Part shown: piece after piece, positions 1 through 8,000 of the stretch
Layout: every line of letters starts with the position of its first letter
Position numbering within the stretch: position 1 is the stretch's first letter
Origin: CAVRXT01 sp049644285
GTDB lineage: Bacteria > Acidobacteriota > Terriglobia > Acidiferrales > UBA7541
Assembly (NCBI GenBank): GCA_049644285.1
Contig: JBARRP010000310.1
Coordinates: forward strand, 11,138 to 75,137
Direction: 5' to 3'
DNA: 64,000 nucleotides
Notes under the pieces: model-generated
Told to the model about the DNA's origin: nothing
The model's database searches: none
Seen by the model: only the letters and a program-made list of their open reading frames with translations
Made by a program: the position numbers and the translations under genes

Positions 1-73
1 GCGCGACAACGGTGAGCGAAATGATCATCAGCAGCAGGCCAACAGCGGCACGGAAGTGAAAACGTTTCCTCAT
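1..73 (-). CDS. Partial gene running off the left edge; signal peptide only
   Basis: On the minus strand an ATG at 73 follows a strong ribosome binding site (AAGGAGG about 6 bases upstream). The 24 visible residues begin MRKRFHFRAAVGLLLMII: two to three basic residues, then a hydrophobic stretch, as in a signal peptide or first membrane segment. The rest lies outside the window. It is downstream of, and co-directional with, the MFS exporter remnant, so it may have belonged to the same efflux operon. Function cannot be told. Confidence 0.55.
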   Translation of the reverse strand, partial: MRKRFHFRAAVGLLLMIISLTVVA

Positions 74-214
74 GCTTTCCTCCTTGGCCAGGATTTCCTT
101 TTTGAATCCGATGGCAGGCGGCATTCTACACGGGTTGCCTTGTCTCCGGAGCCTTTTTGGTCGCGCTCGCCGCTGAAAGGAAATGGATCTGCCGCAGGAC
201 TTACCGTCCGGCCC

Positions 215-1830
215 TTAGTGCGTGGCACCAGGACCAACCGACCTGAATTTGCACGTGAAGAAAACCAAAGGCGCTCCGATCATGCAGGCGCAGCCCAGCA
301 GCCAGAAACAATCGAGAAAGCCAAGAAATGCCGCTTGCTGGTGGATCATTTGCGCCAATTGCGCTTTCGCGTGCAACGCCGCGTCCGGGGCCGTGAAGCC
401 GTGCGTCATAAAATATCGCGACAACGCGCCGAGTGTTTCTTGATAGAGCTGCTGGAATGGAGTGGCGTGAGCAACCAGAACCGACTGGTGATACTGCGTT
501 CGTCGCGCAAGAACGCTTGTAACGAACGCGATACCAACGCTTCCCCCTTGGTTCCGGAACAGATTGGTAAGACTCGAAGCTTTGTTGTTTTTATTCTTTG
601 GCAAGAAGGAATAGGCCAGTTGGCTCACCGGCACAAACAGCGGGGCAATCCCAAGCCCCTGGATGGCCCGGGCAAGAGCGACATGCTTGTAGTCGGTACC
701 TAATTTAGATCAATGCCGGCGTAATACCACATGGCAATGGCAAAAATGATGTATCCAGTGAAAATGAGTGGCTTAATCCCAACTTTCGGCAGGATCTTCA
801 CGATCAGCGGAGCCAGGGCCACGATGACGAATGCGCCAGGTCCAAGAACGAGCCCTGCATCGGTAGCGGTGTAGCCGTACAGGCTCTGGAGCATCTGGGG
901 GATCAACACCGTGGACCCGAACAGAGCAAAGCCAAAAAGGAAATAGTAAACGTTGGCGATGGCAAAGTTCCGGTCTGCGAGCAGGCGAATTTCGACCACG
1001 GGGTCGGGATGGCGCCACTCCCAGAAGACAGCCGCAATCAGCGCCACGAGCGCAACGGAGAAGAAGAAAACAATGAAACCGCTTTCGAACCAGTCTTCGG
1101 TTTGTCCGCGATCCAGAACGACCTCCAGACACGCAAAGCCGAGAGCCACGAGAAGAATACCGAGGCCGTCAATCTGAAGCCTCCCACCTTTGCGGGCCGC
1201 CGCAACTTCGCGCGTGAACTCCGGCGGGTCGGAGACGAACCGGCTGGTGAGAATCAGGGACAAAATCCCGATGGGAATGTTGATGAAGAAGATCCACCGC
1301 CAACTCCAGTTGTCTGTGATCCACCCACCGAGCGGCGGGCCGATTACAGGGGCAGTCACGATGGCCATGCTGTAGAGAGCGAAAGCGGCGGGTCGCTTCT
1401 GCGGGGGGAACGTGTCCACGAGAATGGCCTGCTCGACCGGAGCGAGGCCACCGCCTCCGACGCCCTGCAGAACGCGAAAGAAGATGAGCAAGCCCAGCGA
1501 GGGAGCGAGGCCACACAGCAGAGAGCTCAACGTGAAGAGGACGACACAAAGCGTGTAGTAGCGTTTCCGCCCGAACACGCGGCTCAACCAGGCGGAAAGC
1601 GGAAGTACGACGGCATTGGATACCAGATAGCTTGTCAAGACCCAGGTGCTCTCGTCATAGCTAACGGCGAGGCCGCCGGCAATATGGGGTAAGGCGACAT
1701 TGGCGATGGCCGTGTCAAGTAGTTCCATGAAGGTCGCGAGGGTAACGGTGACGGCGATGAACCAGGGATTGATGCCGGGCCGTGTTGCGGCCACATTGGG
1801 AACGGAAATGGAAGCAGCGGCAGCGCTCAT
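215..1830 (-). pseudogene. DHA2/EmrB-type MFS multidrug exporter, frameshifted
   Basis: Two minus-strand reading frames together give one 14-TM drug:H+ antiporter of the DHA2 (EmrB/QacA) family. The N-terminal part (700-1830) has the family landmarks LDTAIANVALPHIAG in TM1 and a motif-C-like GPPLGGWI segment. It ends in a stop right after WYYAGIDLN. The C-terminal part (215 to about 700) continues LGTDYKHVALARAIQG in another frame. One missing base in a TTTA run near 700-706 explains the break; adding one T restores a protein of about 535 aa. Start taken at ATG 1830 (MSAAAASIS), because the longer frame from 1893 runs through the operators. It is divergent from the TetR gene. Either a recent pseudogene or a sequence error. 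Confidence 0.8.
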
Positions 1831-1860
1831 TCGGGTGCCTGGCTGCTTGGATGCAACAAG

Positions 1861-1917
1861 AGACCGTTCGGTCTCATCTAATATCTGGTACAATGCAATA
1901 AGCGACCAGTCGGTCGC
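1861..1917. promoter_or_regulatory. Two palindromic TetR-type operators in a divergent promoter
   Basis: Site 1 at 1861-1874 has arms AGACCG/CGGTCT with a 2-base spacer. Site 2 at 1902-1917 has arms GCGACC/GGTCGC with a 4-base spacer. Both share the ACCG/GACC-type half sites usual for TetR-family regulators. A plus-strand -10-like TACAAT sits between them at 1889-1894. They lie between the MFS exporter (minus) and the TetR gene (plus), the usual arrangement for a repressor controlling itself and an efflux pump. Confidence 0.7.
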
Positions 1918-1938
1918 AGAGCTGGTTAGGGGGACTTA

Positions 1939-2535
1939 ATGCGCAAAGGCGAGCGGACCCGGCAAGAAATCATTCGCAAGGCGGCGCCCATCTTCAATCA
2001 GAGAGGCTATGACGGAGCGGCCTTGTCCGACCTCATGCGGGCGACGGGTCTCGAAAAAGGCGGGATCTACCGGCACTTCTCCAGCAAAGAGGCGCTAGCT
2101 GCCGAGGCGTTTGACTATGCCTGGCGAGAAACTTTAGGCGCACGGATCCAGGATCTGGATGCCATCTCGAATACCGTCGACAGGCTCAAGCAGTTGGTTG
2201 CGAATTTTGTTGAGCGGCGCGGAATTATTCCCGGCGGGTGTCCATTGCTCAACACCGCGATCGATACCGATGACGGAAATTCTGTACTGCGCGAGCGTGC
2301 GCGCAAGGCGTTGCGTGGCTGGCAGAGCTACATTATTTCGATGATCCGTACCGGAATCAAAGCGCGGGAAATCCGCCCCAGAGTCGACGCAAAGAAGCTG
2401 GCGACTCTCATCATTTCTTCGCTCGAGGGCGGAATCATGCTCTACCGCCTTGAACGAAATGAGGAAGCGCTGCGCGCCGTCCAAGCCCATCTCGACAGCT
2501 ATCTCGAAACGGAAGTGCGCCTTCCGGCTAAGTAA
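1939..2535 (+). CDS. TetR/AcrR family transcriptional regulator
   Basis: 198 aa. The N-terminal helix-turn-helix is clear: KAAPIFNQRGYDGAALSDLM, then GLEKGGIYRHFSSKEAL, at residues about 13-52. The C-terminal ligand domain (residues about 75-195) resembles the LmrA/YxaF-type TetR_C domain, with GGCPLLNTAID near residue 95. It is transcribed away from the broken MFS exporter, with two palindromes between them, so it most likely represses that exporter and itself. Ligand unknown. Confidence 0.9.
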   Translation: MRKGERTRQEIIRKAAPIFNQRGYDGAALSDLMRATGLEKGGIYRHFSSKEALAAEAFDYAWRETLGARIQDLDAISNTVDRLKQLVANFVERRGIIPGGCPLLNTAIDTDDGNSVLRERARKALRGWQSYIISMIRTGIKAREIRPRVDAKKLATLIISSLEGGIMLYRLERNEEALRAVQAHLDSYLETEVRLPAK

Positions 2536-2634
2536 CCAATGGGGATTCGAGGCCGCGCGCCATCTCGCAGCGGTCGGTAACCCCGTGCCGGCACCCCGAT
2601 ACGGGATTGGTGCACCCGCTCGGCAGCGGGCGTG

Positions 2635-2769
2635 ATGCTGAGCGCGTTGCACGCAAGCGTCGCTAACTCGAACAGCGGCGGAAAGCCGGCACAGCGGGGG
2701 ATCGAGAAGATCACCGAGGAGCTGCTGGCCCTGCTGCCTGCCACCCAGGAGAGGAAACATGACGATTAG
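2635..2769 (+). CDS. Small ORF or gene remnant, unknown
   Basis: An ATG frame of 44 aa lies in the otherwise empty 2536-2840 gap. Its C-terminal half (GIEKITEELLALLPAT) reads like the amphipathic last helix of a larger protein, so it may be the tail of a lost gene rather than a real small protein. A perfect 10-bp palindrome (GTGCCGGCAC) occurs just upstream near 2586. No ribosome binding site is evident. Confidence 0.25.
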   Translation: MLSALHASVANSNSGGKPAQRGIEKITEELLALLPATQERKHDD

Positions 2770-2840
2770 CAAGGTCGAGATCCCTCGGAAGTGCGGAGGC
2801 TCGCGAAGAACAACGGAAAAATGACGACAAGGAGAAATCC

Positions 2841-3590
2841 ATGGGGAAGCTTGAAGGGAAAATTGCGCTCGTTACTGGTGGCAATAGCGGCATCGGTCTT
2901 GCGACGGCGAAGCAGTTTGTGAACGAGGGCGCGTACGTCTTCATAACGGGGCGCCGTGATCCGGAATTGGCTGCGGCGGTAAAGGAGATCGGAAGAAATG
3001 TCACCGGCGTACAAGGCGATGTGTCGAACCTTGACGATCTTGATCGCCTGTTTGCGCAAATCAAGGTGGAGAAGGGCAAGCTCGATATCGTGTTCGCGAA
3101 TGCCGGTGTTGCGAAGTATGCCCCCTTCGGCAAGATCACTGAGGAGATCTATGACTCGATCTTCGACATCAATGTAAAAGGCCTCCTTTTCACGGTGCAG
3201 AAGGCGCTTCCGCTGCTGCCGGATGGCGCCTCTATCATCCTGAATGCGTCGATCGTCGCCAGTAAAGGATTGTCGGCGAATAGTGTTTATAGCGCCACCA
3301 AAGCCGCCGTGCGATCATTCGCGCGGACATGGACAACCGACTTAAAGGATCGCCGCATTCGCGTGAACGCGGTGAGCCCAGGCTCCATCGACACGCCCGG
3401 ACTGAGTGACCTGCTGGCTTCCACAGAGACGGGCCAGCAACGCTTGAAGATGATTTCCAACGGTGTTCCCCTCGGCAGGCTCGGTACTCCCAATGAGATC
3501 GCGAAGGCCGTCGTGTTTCTCGCATCCGACGACAGCAGCTACATCACTGGAACGGAATTGTTTGTGGATGGCGGTTTCGCACAAGTGTAG
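2841..3590 (+). CDS. Short-chain dehydrogenase/reductase
   Basis: 249 aa, the normal length for a classical SDR. The NAD(P)-binding motif TGGNSGIG is at residues 12-19 and NAG at 87-89. The catalytic set is Ser137, Tyr150 and Lys154 (YSATK), and the C-terminal FLASDDSSYITG...DGGFAQV is typical. Start ATG 2841 follows AAGGAGAAATCC. Substrate unknown; close to the 3-oxoacyl-reductase-like group that is often induced with TetR regulators. It stands alone; a short GC-rich hairpin follows at 3629-3644. Confidence 0.9.
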   Translation: MGKLEGKIALVTGGNSGIGLATAKQFVNEGAYVFITGRRDPELAAAVKEIGRNVTGVQGDVSNLDDLDRLFAQIKVEKGKLDIVFANAGVAKYAPFGKITEEIYDSIFDINVKGLLFTVQKALPLLPDGASIILNASIVASKGLSANSVYSATKAAVRSFARTWTTDLKDRRIRVNAVSPGSIDTPGLSDLLASTETGQQRLKMISNGVPLGRLGTPNEIAKAVVFLASDDSSYITGTELFVDGGFAQV

Positions 3591-3628
3591 GCCGTTCCAA
3601 ACGCAAGACCAAGACAAGGACCTCTGCC

Positions 3629-3644
3629 GCCCGCCTTAGCGGGC
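3629..3644 (+). terminator. GC hairpin after the SDR gene
   Basis: Perfect inverted repeat GCCCGC-CTTA-GCGGGC 39 bases after the SDR stop. There is no T-run, so it is only a weak terminator candidate. The rest of 3591-3773 holds nothing recognisable. Confidence 0.3.
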
Positions 3645-3773
3645 TCCGGGCGACGCACAAGGCGAGGTGCGGGCAGCGATTCGCATTGTTTGACGCGGCT
3701 GACTGGCGAGGATTAGACTACGCGGAAATTCGTCATCGAGACTGGGGCACATTGCGCGCGGAGGTGTCATGCG

Positions 3774-4955
3774 ATGCTTATTACGAAGAGATTGAACACC
3801 CCTGTTGCTCTGTTCGCCGGACTCTGCTGCGCTGTGGCTCTGGGGTTTGGCCAAACCGCGAAACTCGCAAAAGATGTGACCGCGAAGTCCGTGTCGCGCG
3901 ACCAAGGCGTTCCAAGTTTCAAGTACGACGCAGCCTGGCCTAAGCTGCCGTTGCCGAACAAGTGGACGTTCGAAGGCATCACCGGATTGACGGTGGACAA
4001 AGATGATGTGGTCTGGGTACTTGACCGTCCCGGCGACTTCGATATGGATCCTATATTCCATGTCCCGGAAAAGACGGAGAATTACGCTTCGCTGAACCCG
4101 CCTACTGCAATGTGCTGCGTGAAGCCGCCGGCGGTATTCGCTTTCGATCAGGAAGGCAACCTCGTGCGGAGCTGGAACCCAGTCGATGCAGCCAGCCAGG
4201 CACTTCATCTGATCATCGCGGATCAAGAGGGCAACATCTGGATCGGTTCGAGCACCCTTCGGAAGTACACAAAGGATGGGAAACTCCTCGGCGAGATTGC
4301 TCGCGTGCCGGAGACAAATCCCAAGCCGGGCCAATATCCTCCCGATACACAAATGGTGGTTGGGAATATCGAAGGCGGTGAATTCGATGAGGGTGGCAGG
4401 GAATTGTTCTTCAGCGACAACTATTTGAAGGGACGCGTGCTGGTCTATGACATGGATACGCTGAAATTCAAGCGGGGTTGGGGCGCGTATGGGAAACCGT
4501 TGAGTGAGATCAACACGAATCCGACCGAAAAATACGACCCGAAGAATCCTCCTGCTAAGGATTTCATGGGCCACCTGACGTTATCGGTTTCCCGCGATGG
4601 GTTCGTTTATGCCGCCGATCGCCAGGACGATCGGGTGCAGGTATTCACGAAACAGGGCAAATTCGTGAGGGAATTCCAGGTGGCGCCGGAGACACTCGAT
4701 CGCGGCTCGACCGGCGGCCTGACGTTTTCACCGCCACCCGACCAGCGCTTCATTTACATCTCCGACATCATGAACAACGTGGTGTGGATCGTGAACCGCG
4801 AGGATGGCAAGGTTTTGGGCCACTTCGGCTTCTTCGGTCACAGTGGCGGCGGCTTCCACTGGCTTCACATGGTCGCGACGGACTCGAAAGGGAACGTCTA
4901 TACCGGCGAAGTGGATACCGGGAAGCGGGTGCAGAGGTTTTTGGTGCAGCGGTGA
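3774..4955 (+). CDS. Secreted NHL-repeat-like beta-propeller protein
   Basis: 393 aa with an N-terminal signal peptide (KRLNTPVALFAGLCCAVALG, cut near FGQ). The rest consists of NHL/six-bladed-propeller-like repeats such as GLTVDKDDVVWVLDRPGDF, LIIADQEGNIWIGSS, LSVSRDGFVYAADRQDDRVQVF and MVATDSKGNVYTGEV. Such proteins resemble the peptidyl-alpha-hydroxyglycine lyase fold, but no catalytic set was assigned. Start ATG 3774 is 9 bases after GGAGG. It converges on soxD with 18 bases between. A periplasmic or extracellular role is inferred. Confidence 0.85.
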   Translation: MLITKRLNTPVALFAGLCCAVALGFGQTAKLAKDVTAKSVSRDQGVPSFKYDAAWPKLPLPNKWTFEGITGLTVDKDDVVWVLDRPGDFDMDPIFHVPEKTENYASLNPPTAMCCVKPPAVFAFDQEGNLVRSWNPVDAASQALHLIIADQEGNIWIGSSTLRKYTKDGKLLGEIARVPETNPKPGQYPPDTQMVVGNIEGGEFDEGGRELFFSDNYLKGRVLVYDMDTLKFKRGWGAYGKPLSEINTNPTEKYDPKNPPAKDFMGHLTLSVSRDGFVYAADRQDDRVQVFTKQGKFVREFQVAPETLDRGSTGGLTFSPPPDQRFIYISDIMNNVVWIVNREDGKVLGHFGFFGHSGGGFHWLHMVATDSKGNVYTGEVDTGKRVQRFLVQR

Positions 4956-4973
4956 ACGACTCCATAGGGTGCT

Positions 4974-5570
4974 TCAAGGGCAATGTCCCGCGCCGCAATC
5001 TCGCTTATCGACGTCATGGATATCCTCGAGCCGCAGGGGAATGAATCCATCACGATTCGGCATTTGGACCTTCGGCAGACTCTTGGCGTCGATCACGTCG
5101 CTCTCTTTGATGATGTCGTTGCGATAGAGCACGAAGGCGGTGAGAGCGTAAAGCTCGTTCGCGCTCAGTGATCCTCCCTGGTTTGGAGGCATGGCGCGGT
5201 TGATATAGTCCCAGACCGTCGTTGCAAACGGCCAGTAACTCCCGATGGTCCTGACGGGGTAAAGGGTGTTGAGCGTGCCTTTGCCTCCCAGCAGATGGGG
5301 AGCGAGTTGGCTCCCTTCCGCAGTCGGCCCGTGGCATGCCGCACACTTCTTCGCATAAATAGCAGCGCCTTCCTTTGCAGTTCCGCTCCCGGGAGGAAGT
5401 TCCTTCCCCTCGGGACCGATGGAGATGTCCCAGGCACGGATTTCTTCCTTGGTTGGGGTCCGGCCCACGTTGCTGTAAGCGGGCGTTTGCGCGAGCGCAG
5501 CGCCGCAGGTTGCCAGGGCCATCGCCGGGACCAGAAGACTAGAGCAGCGCATTGTGAATGCTCCCATCAT
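4974..5570 (-). CDS. soxD: SoxD-like cytochrome c subunit of sulfite dehydrogenase
   Basis: 198 aa with a signal peptide and one haem c site CAACH at residues 76-80. Met127 in RAMPPN is a likely sixth ligand. The segments RTPTKEEIRAWDISIGPEG, LPPGSG and TIGSYWPFATTVWDYINRAMP match the first haem domain of SoxD. It is shorter than the di-haem Paracoccus SoxD, having one haem only. It overlaps the end of soxC by 32 bases, so the two are translationally coupled. It should take electrons from SoxC in the periplasm. The symbol is by family resemblance. Confidence 0.82.
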   Translation of the reverse strand: MMGAFTMRCSSLLVPAMALATCGAALAQTPAYSNVGRTPTKEEIRAWDISIGPEGKELPPGSGTAKEGAAIYAKKCAACHGPTAEGSQLAPHLLGGKGTLNTLYPVRTIGSYWPFATTVWDYINRAMPPNQGGSLSANELYALTAFVLYRNDIIKESDVIDAKSLPKVQMPNRDGFIPLRLEDIHDVDKRDCGAGHCP

Positions 5571-6834
5571 GGGTCACCTTCCAAGGTTGAATGGCATTGA
5601 AGTTACCCATATCCACCGTTCCGGGTGATGTTGACCGGAAATAGTCCAAGTCGACGTTCCAAATCTTGCCGATCTGAGCGATCGTCGGTTGAACCTCTCC
5701 ACGTTCATCCGTGCAACGGGACTGGAGCACAGCTTCTCCGCCGTCCCAATTCCAGTCCAAGCCAAATCGAGTATGTGCCTTGCGAGCTACGGGCTCCTGA
5801 AGGTTCGCGTCGTTCCAGGTCTGCCCGCCATCGGTGGATACTTCAACCCTACGAATGACGCCACCACCGGACCAAGCCAAGCCGGTGATCTCGTAGAATC
5901 CAGGGCTGGGCAGCCGTTGTCCACCGGAAGGACGGGTGATCACCGATTTTGGCCCCATCGCGGATTCGAACCAACGAGATTTGCCGTCCGGCCTGGGGCT
6001 GGGGTACCTGGTGCTTTCCATCATGCTCATGTAAGGCTGGTCCACCACCTTGATTCGCCTGAGCCACTTCACATTGTTGATTCCTTGCCAGCCGGGGACC
6101 ACTAATCGCAATGGGTAACCCTGCTCGGGGCGCAGCGACTCGCCATTTTGGCCGTAGGCCACCAGAATATCGTCCATGGCTTTCTCAAGCGGAATGCTCT
6201 TCGAATGCTTGACAGCGTCCGCCCCTTCCGCCACCAGCCAGCTCGCCCCTTTTTGCAGGCCGGCCTGCTGGAGCAAGAGGGACAGCGGCACTCCGGTCCA
6301 TTCGCTGCAACTGGTGAGGCCGTGCGTTTCCTGAACTGTCGCTGTGGGCACTTTCCGGAGGTATCCGGTGGGGCCGGACGTGGCGCTGTTTCCGTGGCAT
6401 TCGAGGAAATGAAAGCGAGATACGGAAGGCAGGCGTTCCAGGTCGTCCATTGTGAAAATCAGAGGACGGTCCACCATACCGTGGATCAGGAGACGATGCT
6501 TCCGCGGATCGATGTCCGGAGGGTCGTACCCGTGGGAAAGCACGAAATGGAGCGAGGCGGGCGTGATGATCCCGACCGAACTCTGAAGCGGCGTCCTAAA
6601 CCCATAATCGCGGATCGGCCCAGCCGCCGGAGGCCACAGGCCCAGGCCGCCGACGCGTCCAGAGTTTTCGAAATGGGAGCGCTCGCCATAGGCGTGCAAA
6701 TCCTTCGGGCGTACTTTGGGTATCTCCGATCCGAGTGTGTGGGCGCTCGCGGAGCGTATCGCCCCCACCGCCACACCGGCCAGCGCGGCAGCGTTCTTCA
6801 GAAATCGCCTGCGAGGGGATTGTTTCGAATCCAT
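5539..6834 (-). CDS. soxC: SoxC-like molybdenum sulfite dehydrogenase, Tat-exported
   Basis: 431 aa. Residues 6-13 are a twin-arginine signal (SPRRRFLK) followed by a hydrophobic stretch. The sulfite-oxidase molybdopterin domain carries the Mo-ligand cysteine Cys146 in FLECHGNS, and downstream TSCSEWTGVPLSLLL, SIPLEKAMDD, RPEQGYPLRL and GWQGINNVKWLRRI. The C-terminal dimerisation domain (about 300-415) contains WSGGGVIRRVEVSTDGGQTW. Start ATG 6834 follows TTAGGAGGAGCAC. It forms an operon with soxD. No soxXYZAB genes are nearby, so this is an orphan sulfite-oxidising pair rather than a thiosulfate pathway. Confidence 0.9.
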   Translation of the reverse strand: MDSKQSPRRRFLKNAAALAGVAVGAIRSASAHTLGSEIPKVRPKDLHAYGERSHFENSGRVGGLGLWPPAAGPIRDYGFRTPLQSSVGIITPASLHFVLSHGYDPPDIDPRKHRLLIHGMVDRPLIFTMDDLERLPSVSRFHFLECHGNSATSGPTGYLRKVPTATVQETHGLTSCSEWTGVPLSLLLQQAGLQKGASWLVAEGADAVKHSKSIPLEKAMDDILVAYGQNGESLRPEQGYPLRLVVPGWQGINNVKWLRRIKVVDQPYMSMMESTRYPSPRPDGKSRWFESAMGPKSVITRPSGGQRLPSPGFYEITGLAWSGGGVIRRVEVSTDGGQTWNDANLQEPVARKAHTRFGLDWNWDGGEAVLQSRCTDERGEVQPTIAQIGKIWNVDLDYFRSTSPGTVDMGNFNAIQPWKVTHDGSIHNALL

Positions 6835-6962
6835 GTGCTCCTCCTAACGATCCGCCTAGTCAACTCTGCAGTAACAATACAGAAACTGCTGACATGATAG
6901 AGATGGCTGCCTGCGATCTATTCTAACCCGGGCACGCAAACCGCCGGAACTTCTCCAGACTC

Positions 6963-6992
6963 TTGACAACGTCTTGCGGAATCAGGCAAAAT
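6963..6992 (+). promoter_or_regulatory. Candidate sigma-70 promoter for imuA-imuB-dnaE2
   Basis: TTGACA at 6963-6968 is followed, after 18 bases, by CAAAAT at 6987-6992. It is 64 bases upstream of the imuA ATG. The -35 is perfect and the -10 weak, as expected for an inducible damage-response promoter. I could not pick out a convincing LexA box. Confidence 0.45.
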
Positions 6993-7055
6993 CCGCATAG
7001 GCGAAGAAAAAGCGAAAACAGTGACCCCCTCTTTTCCTCGCCTCAAGGATCCTCG

Positions 7056-7940
7056 ATGGCCCGGAACCTCGCTGCCTTACGCTCCGAAGTCGAATCGGCC
7101 CTCGCCGGACGCATCCCTGCGCCCTTCACCTATCGCGACCGCAAGCTCATCGAAACTGTTCCCGCGGGCATCCCGGAAATTGATTCCTTGGCGGGAGGTC
7201 TGCCGCGCGGGGGGCTCACGGAAATTTGTGGTCCGCCCTGCTCCGGCCGGACTAGCTTGCTGGTCTCGGCTTTAGCCTCGCGAACAGCCCACGCGGAGGT
7301 GTGCGCCCTTGTCGATGGACGCGATGCCTTCGATCCCCATTCTGCGGAAGCAGCCGGCGTCGCGCTGAAACAGTTGCTGTGGGTGCGATGCCGGAACATC
7401 GATCAGGCTCTTCGCGCCACCGATCTGCTCTTGCAGGGCGGGGGCTTCGGTTTAATCGCGGTTGATCTAAGCGATATTCCTCCTGAAACCGTGCGTTACG
7501 TTCCGCTCAACGCCTGGTTCCGTTTCCGGCGCGCCGTGGAGGATACGCCCACGATTCTGGTTCTTCTCGAGCAGGAGGCCAATGCGAAAACGTGCGCCTC
7601 GCTGGTGCTGCGGCTCGGCGCCGGGCCTGCTCGATGGTCAATGACGCTCGAAACTCACGCGGCGGATTTTTGCCGTTATCCATCTGCGTGCCTGCTCGAT
7701 GGCTTCCAAATCCGCGCCGAAGTGCTCCGTTCTCGCATACAACCGGTAACCGCGGCAAGTTTTCACGAGGGCGTCTTTCCGGACGATGGTGCAGTTCCGA
7801 AAAATAGAGCCGCTCCGGCCGCGGCGGCCGGCAGCGCCGGAATTTTTGAAACAAAAGCGATGTGGAGTTACACCAAGACAATTGCGGATTATCCCGGCGG
7901 CCTGCCGACTGGAACAGAACTGAAAACGAAATCGAAATGA
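7056..7940 (+). CDS. imuA: ImuA, RecA-like mutasome component
   Basis: 294 aa from ATG 7056 (MARNLAALRSEV); the frame is open further upstream, but AAGGA lies just before this ATG. RecA-fold core: GIPEIDSLAGGLPRGGLTEICG, then a P-loop-like GPPCSGRTS with Arg where Walker A has Lys, a Walker-B-like strand GLIAVDLSDI, and VPLNAWFRFRRA. In other bacteria ImuA works with ImuB and DnaE2 in damage-induced mutagenesis. It is first in the cassette. The last 60 residues are low in similarity and probably disordered. Confidence 0.88.
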   Translation: MARNLAALRSEVESALAGRIPAPFTYRDRKLIETVPAGIPEIDSLAGGLPRGGLTEICGPPCSGRTSLLVSALASRTAHAEVCALVDGRDAFDPHSAEAAGVALKQLLWVRCRNIDQALRATDLLLQGGGFGLIAVDLSDIPPETVRYVPLNAWFRFRRAVEDTPTILVLLEQEANAKTCASLVLRLGAGPARWSMTLETHAADFCRYPSACLLDGFQIRAEVLRSRIQPVTAASFHEGVFPDDGAVPKNRAAPAAAAGSAGIFETKAMWSYTKTIADYPGGLPTGTELKTKSK

Positions 7941-7977
7941 TGCAGAACACTGCGGTGAAGATTTCGCTGCGGTCGCC

Positions 7978-8000
7978 ATCCAATTCAAAATTGGATTTTT
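7978..8000 (+). terminator. Hairpin plus T5 abutting the imuB start codon
   Basis: Arms ATCCAATT/AATTGGAT with a 3-base loop (7978-7996), then TTTTT up to 8000; imuB ATG begins at 8001. The form is that of a weak intrinsic terminator. No good Shine-Dalgarno sequence lies outside it, so it could attenuate transcription or hide the imuB start. Confidence 0.4.

Noticed and set aside
3636..4574. 312-aa minus-strand ORF
   Set aside because: Antisense to the beta-propeller gene, which has a signal peptide, ribosome site and repeats.
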